Shown here: positions 1-7,342 of the stretch, piece by piece | Numbering within the stretch: position 1 is the first letter of the stretch | Layout: the number at the start of each line of letters is the position of its first letter | Source of the DNA: CAITQP01 sp964387965 | Lineage (GTDB): Bacteria; Patescibacteriota; Minisyncoccia; Phycocordibacterales; UBA9973 | Length of the DNA stretch: 35,469 nt | Direction of reading: 5' to 3' | Assembly (NCBI GenBank): GCA_964387965.1 | Contig: CAYLXO010000007.1 | Coordinates: forward strand, 1 to 35,469 | The notes under the pieces: model-generated | Told to the model about the DNA's origin: nothing | The model's input: only the letters and a program-made list of their open reading frames with translations | Databases searched by the model: none | Translations under genes and position numbers: made by a program

Positions 1-860
1 TATTGAAAATTAAGGCGAACTCTATCTTCCCCTTTCAAAAATCGAGGGAAGAAAATCATAAGTAACAAACCTTCTATAAACACAATTACGGGCTGTACTG
101 ATGCGATTGAAAGAACAAGGGCAACCGGCGCAAGCAATACCGCAGCATTTGTTGTAAGAAGTGCTCCAACATTCGCAATCTCTGCAAATGTTGTTATTAG
201 TAGTACCTTGAAACCACTTTTACCGAGCATCAAATGTGTTTCTCTACGATGAGGCCCAATTGCCATGAATAATATGAATCCAAGTGCTGCAATACCTAAA
301 TACTGCCAATATATCGCAGTCCAAAATGGCACATTTTCTGCCGCAATTTTAAAGATAGTACTAAAAATACCAACAAACGCTGTAGATGCGAGCATGAGAG
401 GCAGTACACCATTTTTAAATGAGAATCGTTCTCCTTTTTTCTTAATTACAAACAATGTTCCAAGTAGTACTAAACCGACTCCAACAAGCTGGTCTTTGTT
501 AGGGATTTCAGACAACATCAGATAGCCGAAAATGAGCCCCATAATAGGTGCGAGTTGAAAGAGCGACACGACTGTTGTTGTTGATTCTCTTTCTAGGGCG
601 ACAAAGTAAAAATAAATATAAAGCGCTTCAAATATTCCTGAAAGAATAAGCGCTCCAGCCACCTGAGAATCGATTACATGGACGCTTGGTCCAATGTGCA
701 CATAAATAAAAAACGAAATAATCCCGCTTACTAGCGCTGAAATTATGAGAAGTCCTCCACTCCCCACTCCTTTGTTTCGTTTTGTAAGCAAATACTTATC
801 CAAATAGTTGGCAATACTCCAGAAGAACGGCGCGGCAAGTGAAAGTATAAACCAATTCAT
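1..860 (-). CDS. EamA/DMT-family transporter, 3' end outside window
   Basis: Reading the minus strand from the ATG at 858-860 gives about 286 residues with no stop before the window edge, so the C-terminus is missing. The product begins MNWFILSLAAPFFWSIANYLDKYLL and is almost wholly hydrophobic, with about nine or ten predicted membrane segments in two similar halves. That is the layout of drug/metabolite transporters: an N-terminal half with a LFQLAPIMGLIFGYLMLSE stretch (about residues 95-113), and a second half opening around LPLMLASTAFVG. The ALERESTTTVVSLFQLAP stretch is typical of EamA proteins. The substrate cannot be read from the sequence. The gene starts 13 bp after the stop of the membrane protein gene upstream and is probably cotranscribed with it. 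Confidence 0.85.
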   Translation of the reverse strand, partial: MNWFILSLAAPFFWSIANYLDKYLLTKRNKGVGSGGLLIISALVSGIISFFIYVHIGPSVHVIDSQVAGALILSGIFEALYIYFYFVALERESTTTVVSLFQLAPIMGLIFGYLMLSEIPNKDQLVGVGLVLLGTLFVIKKKGERFSFKNGVLPLMLASTAFVGIFSTIFKIAAENVPFWTAIYWQYLGIAALGFILFMAIGPHRRETHLMLGKSGFKVLLITTFAEIANVGALLTTNAAVLLAPVALVLSIASVQPVIVFIEGLLLMIFFPRFLKGEDRVRLNFQ

Positions 861-873
861 ATAAGTATAATTT

Positions 874-1704
874 TTATGTCGGAAGATTCATTCCCACGTT
901 TGGTATTTCGACTGAACGGCCTTTAAAACCAAGAGTTCCGAATGTAAGCAAAAAGAGCGCTGTTAGGAAAATAAGGTCACCGAAATTTCCGTTATAGTAA
1001 GTACCCAGTGTTGTTGTATAAGAAAATACAGAATCTGCAATAAACATCACCGCAAGTCCAATAACAACCGAAAGAATTGCGATGTGATATTCACGTGTAA
1101 GATATTTGAATGCAAGTCCTGAAACAACAACTGCAAATGTAAGGCTAATGAAATCACCGAGTGGGTACACTATGTCAAAAATTGCTTTAAGTACTGGATC
1201 GCCAGGTGTATAGAGAGTTCCATCCCGAGCTACAGTAACGAGTGCGTAATACGAAAGGAAAAACATAACAAGCGGAGCAATTATGATAAACATTTTTGCT
1301 GATGGCTTCTTGAGTCCGAAGTCTGCGCCTGCAGCTCTTGCAAGAAATACTGTTCCTACACAGTAGAAAAATACACTTGGTGCAAATCCAAGGTCAGCAA
1401 GTGATGGATATGGGGCAGAAACATTCGCAAAGAAGTTGTAGTATGACCAGATCATTTCACCAAGCCCCCACAACATAAGACCGATTCCCATAAAAAACAT
1501 CCCTCGGCTTACAAGTCCGCGGAAACTAGTCCAATCTTTTGAACTAACGATAGCAATAGCTCCACCGACGAGTGGTATAAGACCAAAAGAAAATGAAAAA
1601 ATGTAACCAGGAATTGGTGATACAGGTTTTGCGATTGTGATTCCAATCCAATAAAGAACTAATATGCAAAATGCGAACAAAAAGTATTTTTGTATCTTGT
1701 TCAT
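874..1704 (-). CDS. Multi-pass membrane protein of unknown function
   Basis: 276 residues with about eight hydrophobic segments and short loops; I do not recognise the family with certainty. Two related loop motifs are visible: PYPSLADLGF near residue 99 and VYPLGDFISL near residue 185. Similar P-S-x-A-D and YPLGD motifs occur in the membrane input domain of some GGDEF/EAL signalling proteins, so this may be a stand-alone version of such a membrane domain, but no output domain is present. The start MNKIQKYF is the first in-frame Met after the metK stop 12 bp upstream. It lies between metK and the EamA-type transporter in an apparent minus-strand operon. The protein ends in a hydrophilic tail of about 18 residues. 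Confidence 0.7.
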   Translation of the reverse strand: MNKIQKYFLFAFCILVLYWIGITIAKPVSPIPGYIFSFSFGLIPLVGGAIAIVSSKDWTSFRGLVSRGMFFMGIGLMLWGLGEMIWSYYNFFANVSAPYPSLADLGFAPSVFFYCVGTVFLARAAGADFGLKKPSAKMFIIIAPLVMFFLSYYALVTVARDGTLYTPGDPVLKAIFDIVYPLGDFISLTFAVVVSGLAFKYLTREYHIAILSVVIGLAVMFIADSVFSYTTTLGTYYNGNFGDLIFLTALFLLTFGTLGFKGRSVEIPNVGMNLPT

Positions 1705-1716
1705 AATATATTTTTA

Positions 1717-2775
1717 TTATAGCACGATTTTTTCCCACGGAAGAGTATCTTTCCCAAAATGGCCATAAGTAGCTGTTTCTTTAAAGATTGGTTTTTGCAA
1801 ACCGAGAGTTTCTATAATCGCTTGTGGACGAAAATCAAAATGTTTTTTTACTAAATCTGAAATATCATTACCCTTCTCATCAATTGCTTCAATCATGAGT
1901 GGCTCAGCCATTCCAATTGCATACGCTACAGATACAAGACATTCATTGGCATATCCTTTAGCAACAATATTTTTTGCAGCAAAACGAGCCATATACGCTC
2001 CTGAACGATCTACTTTTGTCGAATCTTTGCCGGAGAAACACCCTCCACCGTGAGGGATAAGTCCTCCGTATGTATCAACCATGATTTTTCGCCCTGTAAG
2101 ACCAGTATCTGCTTCAAAGCCACCGGTAATAAACTGACCTGACGGGTTGATAATTTTCTTTACAGACGCAAATTCTTCTTCACTTATGAGTGGCTTGATA
2201 ATCTTTTCAGAAATTATTGCAGTGATCTCATCGTTTGTAACATGTGTATCATGCTGGGTGCTTACAAGGATTGTAACGAGTTTTCCATCATGATATGTGA
2301 CTTGTGTTTTACCATCTGGACGGAGCCAAGAAATTAAGCCGGAGGTCCGAGCCTCTTCAAGTGATTTTGCAAGCATGTGGGCCAACACAACTCCTTTTGG
2401 TAAAAATTCTTTAGTCTCATTTGTGGCAAAGCCATACATGATTCCTTGATCACCAGCTCCTCCTGTATCTACTCCATGAGCGATTTCCGGTGATTGTGTA
2501 ACAATATGCACAGAAACATCTACTGGCTCTTTGTAGCCAATTGATGCGTAGACTTCCTCAGCAATTTTTTTGTAATCGACACGAGCGGTAGATGTGACTT
2601 CCCCACCTACTACGATTTTTCCGTGTCCACCAAATGTTTCAACGGCCACTCGGCTCTTAGGATCAATCGCCAAACACGCATCGAGTATCGCATCAGAAAT
2701 CTGGTCACAGACCTTGTCAGGGTGACCACTTGTAACGCTCTCAACAGTATAGGTATCATTATGCTTATAAAACAT
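1717..2775 (-). CDS. metK: S-adenosylmethionine synthetase (MetK), short form
   Basis: Makes S-adenosylmethionine from methionine and ATP in the cytoplasm. The 352-residue product starts MFYKHNDTYTVESVTSGHPDK. The GHPDK motif near the N-terminus, GAGDQGIMYGFATNET, the P-loop-like GGGCFSGKDSTKVDRSGAYMAR and the closing ATYGHFGKDTLPW are MetK hallmarks. An upstream in-frame Met exists, but the Met at 2773-2775 fits the family start and has an extended -10 box 7 nt before it. The family is usually 380-400 residues; this copy stops at PWEKIVL and lacks the usual last ~15 residues after the W-E motif, a trimming that probably leaves the active site intact. It is divergent from the agmatinase gene, but no SAM decarboxylase is present in the window to link SAM to polyamines. 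Confidence 0.95.
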   Translation of the reverse strand: MFYKHNDTYTVESVTSGHPDKVCDQISDAILDACLAIDPKSRVAVETFGGHGKIVVGGEVTSTARVDYKKIAEEVYASIGYKEPVDVSVHIVTQSPEIAHGVDTGGAGDQGIMYGFATNETKEFLPKGVVLAHMLAKSLEEARTSGLISWLRPDGKTQVTYHDGKLVTILVSTQHDTHVTNDEITAIISEKIIKPLISEEEFASVKKIINPSGQFITGGFEADTGLTGRKIMVDTYGGLIPHGGGCFSGKDSTKVDRSGAYMARFAAKNIVAKGYANECLVSVAYAIGMAEPLMIEAIDEKGNDISDLVKKHFDFRPQAIIETLGLQKPIFKETATYGHFGKDTLPWEKIVL

Positions 2776-2811
2776 GATTAGAAATATAGCATATTGTGGT
2801 AATATTCCCAC
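2776..2811. promoter_or_regulatory. Divergent leaderless promoters of metK and speB
   Basis: Only 36 bp separate the two start codons. On plus, an extended -10 (TGGTAATAT, core 2800-2805) ends 6 nt before the speB ATG. On minus, TGCTATATT (core 2783-2788) ends 7 nt before the metK ATG. Start sites would fall at or next to each ATG, so both mRNAs should be leaderless. No Shine-Dalgarno sequence is present. No good -35 box is obvious, which fits extended -10 promoters. The two -10 boxes are only 11 bp apart, so the promoters should compete for polymerase. Confidence 0.6.
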
Positions 2812-3708
2812 ATGCCTAAATCTATAATCAATCATAGCGATCCTGCGACAGCAGACGCACACATTATCAGTGCTCCATATGATGTAACAGCCTCATTTCA
2901 TAAAGGTACTGCTCGAGGCCCAGAAAAAGTCATCGAATGCCTAAATACTCAAATTGAATTTTGGGACAAGCGATACAAAATCGAATCAACAGACCATATA
3001 AAAATCGCCCACACTGAGATTGAAGGCTTAAAAACAATGACACCTGATCTCGCGCACAAGGCAGTCCTCGATACTTGTGCAAAAAGTACTGCACCCCTCA
3101 CTTTTTTGCTTGGAGGAGAACATTCTGTAACATTTGGTGCACTTAAAGCGCTCGCAAAACATCACGAGCCACAAGATGTAACGATCTTTCAGATTGACGC
3201 GCACTGTGATCTTCGCAAGGATGACGGAGATTATACTGATGGTGAGCCAACAATGTACGCACACTCAGCGGTCATGCGTCGCGCACACGAAATGGGATTT
3301 AATCTCGTTCAAGTTGGAATTCGCGCATATTCAAAGGATGAATGTGATTACTTTTCTTCATTCAAAAACATCAAAGTCTTTGAATGGAATGGATCAAAAG
3401 TTCCTAGTATTTCAAAAATCGTGTCTGCGATCAAAACAAAGAAAGTATATATTTCTATCGACGTAGACGGAATTGACCCTGCATTCATGCCTGGAACAGG
3501 GACTCCTGTGCAAGGCGGACTTGAATGGTGGTACACATTAAAACTTCTCGAAGCTGTCATTGAAAAAAGAGAACTTGTCGGAGCAGACATTGTTGAAGTC
3601 TCCCCTGTTTCTGACAATGTTTTGACTGAATACGGTGCGGCTCAAATTGTATACAACATGATCAATACATTTTACAAAAAGCGTCTTTCTGCTTTAGCGA
3701 AAAAATAA
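2812..3708 (+). CDS. speB: Agmatinase / ureohydrolase (SpeB-like)
   Basis: 298 residues of the arginase/agmatinase family, which hydrolyses agmatine to putrescine and urea with two Mn ions. The metal ligands are readable: GGEHSVT near residue 101, IDAHCDLR near 128, and SIDVDGIDP near 216. The length is normal. Agmatinase is preferred over arginase or formiminoglutamase because an arginine-decarboxylase homologue and a deoxyhypusine-synthase-like gene lie nearby. The stop overlaps the start of the next gene (TAATG), so the two are translationally coupled. Confidence 0.88.
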   Translation: MPKSIINHSDPATADAHIISAPYDVTASFHKGTARGPEKVIECLNTQIEFWDKRYKIESTDHIKIAHTEIEGLKTMTPDLAHKAVLDTCAKSTAPLTFLLGGEHSVTFGALKALAKHHEPQDVTIFQIDAHCDLRKDDGDYTDGEPTMYAHSAVMRRAHEMGFNLVQVGIRAYSKDECDYFSSFKNIKVFEWNGSKVPSISKIVSAIKTKKVYISIDVDGIDPAFMPGTGTPVQGGLEWWYTLKLLEAVIEKRELVGADIVEVSPVSDNVLTEYGAAQIVYNMINTFYKKRLSALAKK

Positions 3709-4478
3709 TGGACGCATTCATCAAACAAATTACCAAAGAAGCTGGGCTTATAACCTTGAAACTTTTTGGTAAAACTGGTGTTGCCTACACGAAGAGTCAT
3801 ATAAACGATGTCGTTACAAAGGCAGATCTTCTCGCTAATAAACATATTGTAAACGCGATAAAGAAAACGTACCCTACTCACTCAATTATCTCTGAAGAAA
3901 CAGGGCAAGAAATTGTAGAATCAGAATACTGCTGGGTTATTGATCCGCTCGATGGCACACTAAATTTTGCAACCCGTGTTCCTCTTTTTGGCACAATGGT
4001 TGCCCTATTAAAAAATAACGAAGTAGTATTATCCGCAATTTACTTCCCTTGTACCGACGAGCTTTTGTTTGCAAAGAAAGGAAAAGGCACATTTTTGAAT
4101 GGAAAACGTGTTACGTGTTCTCAGAAAACTGACGTTCAATCAAGTTATGGGCTTTTGTCTGTTAAGGCTCACCGAATCGCTGATATTACATCTGGACTTG
4201 CATCAATCGACTCAAAACGAACAATACATGCAAGTGCAATCGGTTCTGCTGCAGTTGACGCACTCTACCTTGCTACCGGTCGTCGTGATTGGAAATACAT
4301 TCGAAAAAGTGCGTTGTGGGACATTGCGGCACCTGCACTTATTCTTAAAGAATCTGGGTGCATAGTCACAAACACTGACGGTAAACCTTGGAAGACCTCT
4401 GATGCAGATCTGTTTGTTGCAAACAAATACATGCATAAAAAGTTGTTAAAAGTTTTCCTGAAAGCAACCAAAAAATAA
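3708..4478 (+). CDS. Inositol-monophosphatase family phosphatase
   Basis: 256 residues of the Mg-dependent, Li-sensitive phosphatase superfamily (IMPase/CysQ/FBPase-like). Visible motifs are SEETG near residue 63 (metal-binding Glu), WVIDPLDGTLNFATRVPLFG from about residue 76, and LWDIAAPALILKESGC near residue 203, the second metal-binding signature. The substrate is unknown: an inositol phosphate, a nucleotide such as PAP, or a sugar phosphate. It overlaps the agmatinase stop by one base (TAATG) and ends in a bidirectional terminator, so agmatinase and this gene form a two-gene operon. Why a phosphatase travels with agmatinase cannot be told from sequence. Confidence 0.88.
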   Translation: MDAFIKQITKEAGLITLKLFGKTGVAYTKSHINDVVTKADLLANKHIVNAIKKTYPTHSIISEETGQEIVESEYCWVIDPLDGTLNFATRVPLFGTMVALLKNNEVVLSAIYFPCTDELLFAKKGKGTFLNGKRVTCSQKTDVQSSYGLLSVKAHRIADITSGLASIDSKRTIHASAIGSAAVDALYLATGRRDWKYIRKSALWDIAAPALILKESGCIVTNTDGKPWKTSDADLFVANKYMHKKLLKVFLKATKK

Positions 4479-4503
4479 AAACCCGAGAAATTCTCGGGTT
4501 TTT
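4477..4503. terminator. Bidirectional intrinsic terminator
   Basis: A near-perfect palindrome, AAAAACCCGAGAA / TTCTCGGGTTTTT with a one-base centre, lies between two convergent genes and gives a GC stem with a T-run on either strand. It begins inside the TAA of the plus-strand phosphatase gene and ends 3 bp from the stop of the minus-strand deoxyhypusine-synthase-like gene. Confidence 0.9.
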
Positions 4504-4506
4504 ATT

Positions 4507-5523
4507 TTACATATATTTCTTTATAAGAGCGTTTGCTTCGTCAGGATTTGCTTTTGCTTCAAGGAGCGCTTGGAGCATAAGTGGAGCTACGATTGTTGCA
4601 TCACTTTCGACAACAAACATTGGAGTATCTTTTGTGAGTTTATCCCATGTGATTTTTTCATTTGGAGTAGCACCCGAGTATGATCCGTATGAAGTAGTTG
4701 AATCAGAAATCTGACAGAAATACGCCCATGGTTTTGCATCTGTTTCTACGTCGTATTTAAGCGATGGAACAACACAAATAGGAAAATCTCCCGCAATACC
4801 TCCTCCAATCTGGAAAAATCCAACGCCTGCGCCTTCAGAAAGTTTTTTGTATTGATCGTAAAAGGCTGCCATGTATTCAACACCAGATTTTGCAATTGTT
4901 GCATTAAAATCACCGTGATATACGTGTCCTGCGAAAATATTTCCGAATGTTGAGTCTTCATATCCTGGAACAACTATTGGAAGCCCAGCTTTTGCAGCAG
5001 CAAGGAGCCAACACTCTTCAGGATTTCCTTGGTAGTCTTTTGGGTCTACCTGCTGAATAAGGTCATAAAAGTATTCATGCCAAAACTTACGAATGCCATT
5101 CTCGCTTGCATTTTTCCATGTAGGAACGATTTGTTTTTCGACAACACGAAATGCTTCATCTTCAGGAATTGATGTGTCTGTAACGCGTCGCATGCGGTTT
5201 TCGAGGATTTTTGTATCGTCTTCCTTTGTAAAGTATCGATAGTCTGGAAAGTCCTTGTAGTGACCATGCGCGACAAGACGGAACAATGATTCTTCAAGAT
5301 TTGCCCCTGTTACTGACATACCAGAAATAAGTCCTGCGCGAATTGCAGGAGCAAGAACGATACCGAGCTGAGCACTAGACATCGCACCTGCTACAGCCCA
5401 AAACATCTTTCCTCCTTTTTGGACATGATCCCAGTATGCAATAGTCGCGTCTTTTAATGCGCGAGAGTTAAAGTTCTTGTAGTTCTTGAGAATGAGCTCA
5501 AGTGTTGGAAGATTTTTATCCAT
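4507..5523 (-). CDS. Deoxyhypusine-synthase-family protein (bacterial type)
   Basis: 338 residues of the DHS fold. Eukaryotic and archaeal DHS transfers a butylamine group from spermidine to eIF5A using NAD. Bacteria have no eIF5A, so the acceptor here is unknown. Family features: MTGANLEE-like SVTGANLEES near residue 71, PIVVPGYEDS, a GGGIAGDF glycine-rich NAD loop, SYSGATPNEKITWDK, and a late VVESDATIVAPLML helix. The lysine in WDK (about residue 295) aligns with the catalytic lysine of DHS (WGK). The His-His found after the GGG loop in true DHS is replaced by Asp-Phe. It lies between agmatinase and an arginine decarboxylase homologue, so a polyamine-related reaction is likely (inference). 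Confidence 0.85.
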   Translation of the reverse strand: MDKNLPTLELILKNYKNFNSRALKDATIAYWDHVQKGGKMFWAVAGAMSSAQLGIVLAPAIRAGLISGMSVTGANLEESLFRLVAHGHYKDFPDYRYFTKEDDTKILENRMRRVTDTSIPEDEAFRVVEKQIVPTWKNASENGIRKFWHEYFYDLIQQVDPKDYQGNPEECWLLAAAKAGLPIVVPGYEDSTFGNIFAGHVYHGDFNATIAKSGVEYMAAFYDQYKKLSEGAGVGFFQIGGGIAGDFPICVVPSLKYDVETDAKPWAYFCQISDSTTSYGSYSGATPNEKITWDKLTKDTPMFVVESDATIVAPLMLQALLEAKANPDEANALIKKYM

Positions 5524-5571
5524 AGTATTTATATTGCTTTAGACTTTTAACTTTATACTTTCAATTTGTTG

Positions 5572-6945
5572 CTACCAACCAAAACGTTTGCCAATATCAT
5601 CCGCTGATTCACGCTTTCGGACAATAACAATATGTCCATTTTCTGCAACGATTTTAACTGGAGATGAGAGTAAGCAGTGTTGCATCGCAAGAGAATCTTG
5701 ATAGGCACCAGTATCAAAAACAGTAATATACATTGGATCCGTAGAATCGAATTCATATTCAGGTAATGAAACTGTTCCTTTTACACCGGTATATGTATCA
5801 TCTGAATCACATGTTGATCCAGCAAGCCAAACATCTGCAATTTCACTATCGCGCTTGTTGTTTGCTGGTCCGATTGCCCACTTTTGCTTAATCGCCCATG
5901 TATCTGGAAGGTCATTCATAAAGCTTCCGTCAATAACATACCATTTCTTCGCTGGTGACTTCTTACTATTTATACGTTTTGTATCGATAACTTTATATAC
6001 AGTAATTTGTGCAGGTGCAACAATATATCGTCCCCATTCACAAATAAGATTCGGGTGTGGTAAATTTCTTTTTTCTGCCTCAGCTTTCATGAGTGCAAAA
6101 ATTTTCTCCATCAACTTCTCAACTGGATAGCTTTTTGAACGCTCGTATGGAATTGGCATTCCTCCTCCAATATCAAGCGTATCAAGTGCAGGATTTTTTT
6201 CTTTCAACTTAAAAAATATGTCGAGCGCATACTTAATTGGTCCAATAACATCATTAAGTGTCTCAATTTGTGAACCAATATGGTAGTGAAGGATTTTAAG
6301 ATTTTTAAATGAGCCCATATCAAAAATTTCATTTGCAGAAAATCCAAATCGATCAATTGGTTTATTCCAAATAGAATTTGCCTTAATCGGCATATCAAGC
6401 CGAATTCCAACATCATATTTAGAATGTTGGAGTGCTTTAAGCTCGTTCGGGCCTTCAATAATAGGAAAAATTTTTACTCCTTTGTGCTGAAGCTCATCAA
6501 TAAGATTCATATACTTATCAGTTTTTGGGCCATTACAAAGTATCCGAATATTCGGATTAAATGTTTCAGCTTCAAGCATTTTTTTGATGAGCGAAAGGTC
6601 GTTTGATGACGAGGTTTCTAAATGAGCTCCTTCTCCAACAATCGCCATCACAACCTCTTTATTCTGGTTTACTTTCATTGGATAGTGGTATAAGAATTTT
6701 CCTTTATATCCAACTTTTTTTGAAAGTGCTTGCGCAATATCAAGCAAGTCCTCGAGTCTTTCTTCAATGATGAAAGGCATCATTATTTCAAGCGGAGAAC
6801 CAAGTTTCTCTGCAAGCAATCGCACATTGTATATATTGTGACCTTCCTTAATGATAAGGTCACCTTCTTTATTAAAATCGAAATACTGAGTGTTGTACTC
6901 TTTTTGTCCAATCTTCCAAAGTTTTTTTGATGTGGCTGGTTTCAT
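5572..6945 (-). CDS. speA: Arginine decarboxylase-like PLP enzyme, short form
   Basis: 457 residues of the alanine-racemase-fold PLP decarboxylases, closest in pattern to biosynthetic arginine decarboxylase (arginine to agmatine plus CO2). Readable sites: YHYPMKVNQN near residue 87 with the PLP lysine, HYHIGSQ, the glycine loop DIGGGMPIPY, LICEWGRYIVAPAQ, and the second-subunit motif STCDSDD followed by DTGAYQDSLA. Typical SpeA is 630-650 residues; this one lacks the C-terminal extension and part of the helical insert. A diaminopimelate or ornithine decarboxylase activity is possible, but CDSDD and the agmatinase neighbour favour arginine. The DHS-like gene starts 48 bp downstream and is likely cotranscribed. 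Confidence 0.8.
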   Translation of the reverse strand: MKPATSKKLWKIGQKEYNTQYFDFNKEGDLIIKEGHNIYNVRLLAEKLGSPLEIMMPFIIEERLEDLLDIAQALSKKVGYKGKFLYHYPMKVNQNKEVVMAIVGEGAHLETSSSNDLSLIKKMLEAETFNPNIRILCNGPKTDKYMNLIDELQHKGVKIFPIIEGPNELKALQHSKYDVGIRLDMPIKANSIWNKPIDRFGFSANEIFDMGSFKNLKILHYHIGSQIETLNDVIGPIKYALDIFFKLKEKNPALDTLDIGGGMPIPYERSKSYPVEKLMEKIFALMKAEAEKRNLPHPNLICEWGRYIVAPAQITVYKVIDTKRINSKKSPAKKWYVIDGSFMNDLPDTWAIKQKWAIGPANNKRDSEIADVWLAGSTCDSDDTYTGVKGTVSLPEYEFDSTDPMYITVFDTGAYQDSLAMQHCLLSSPVKIVAENGHIVIVRKRESADDIGKRFGW

Positions 6946-6988
6946 TTCGCATACGGGGCCAAAATTCCCCTTATTTTTTAATGCCGAA

Positions 6989-7015
6989 ATGATACCATCT
7001 ACAGCTAGGATGTAA
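6989..7015 (-). promoter_or_regulatory. Predicted promoter of the arginine decarboxylase operon
   Basis: On the minus strand TTACAT (7010-7015), a 15-bp spacer ending in TGG, and TATCAT (6989-6994) form a -35/extended -10 pair. Transcription would start near 6982 and give a leader of about 36 nt. The leader contains a small GGGG...CCCC hairpin just upstream of the ATG. Prediction only. Confidence 0.45.
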
Positions 7016-7043
7016 ATACCCTCTGGCTAGTTATCCACAGTTT

Positions 7044-7072
7044 TTGAATTGTTACATAAAGATTGGTATGGT
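7044..7072 (+). promoter_or_regulatory. Predicted promoter of the small Cys-rich ORF
   Basis: TTGAAT (7044-7049), a 17-bp spacer, and TATGGT (7067-7072) precede the 54-residue ORF and predict a leader of about 45 nt. The surrounding stretch 6946-7123 has no other gene. It also holds one perfect DnaA-box-like word, TTATCCACA, at 7031-7039, just upstream of the -35. Confidence 0.4.
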
Positions 7073-7123
7073 GTTTTACTCTACAAGAAATCTCATTAAT
7101 TTACACATATAAATTTGGCAGTT

Positions 7124-7288
7124 ATGATTGTTAGGAAAAAAGATGTGAAGCACATCAAAGCAAAAATTTTCGAAAAATGCGCTAGTCCGGTTTGTGACGG
7201 TCTTGGGAGATGGTTCCGTATTACACACCCTCCCGAAACCAATAATGACAAGTGTCATTATATTTGCACGCATTGTGGGCATTCATAA
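7124..7288 (+). CDS. Small Cys/His-rich protein, possible zinc ribbon
   Basis: ATG at 7124 to TAA at 7286-7288 encodes 54 residues beginning MIVRKKDVKHIKAKIFEKC. Five cysteines are placed like metal ligands: C19-x4-C24, then C44-x3-C48-x2-C51 with His nearby (CTHCGH at the end). It has a basic N-terminal third and a GLGRWFRITH middle. I do not recognise a family; a treble-clef or zinc-ribbon nucleic-acid binder is a guess. Support for being real: a predicted promoter upstream, a strong terminator 24 bp downstream, and no overlapping gene in the 397-bp space between the arginine decarboxylase and dnaJ genes. There is no clear Shine-Dalgarno sequence. Confidence 0.55.
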   Translation: MIVRKKDVKHIKAKIFEKCASPVCDGLGRWFRITHPPETNNDKCHYICTHCGHS

Positions 7289-7311
7289 AATATTTAGTCC
7301 ACACCAACAAG

Positions 7312-7340
7312 AAGAAAGCGAGTCACAACGACTCGCTTCT
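7312..7340. terminator. Bidirectional terminator after the small ORF and dnaJ
   Basis: The stem AGAAAGCGAGTC / GACTCGCTTCT with an ACAAC loop is followed on plus by TTTTT. On minus the tail is TTTCTTCTTG, weaker. It ends immediately next to the dnaJ stop (7343) and serves both convergent transcripts. Confidence 0.8.
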
Positions 7341-7342
7341 TT

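Noticed and set aside
265..525. Plus-strand reading frame of 86 codons
   Set aside because: Lies wholly inside the minus-strand EamA-type transporter gene, which has a continuous family-like product.
7031..7039. Perfect DnaA box TTATCCACA as part of a replication origin
   Set aside because: Only one box, with a near match TTATCCACG far away at about 12056; no cluster, no dnaA or dnaN nearby. A single 9-mer can occur by chance.
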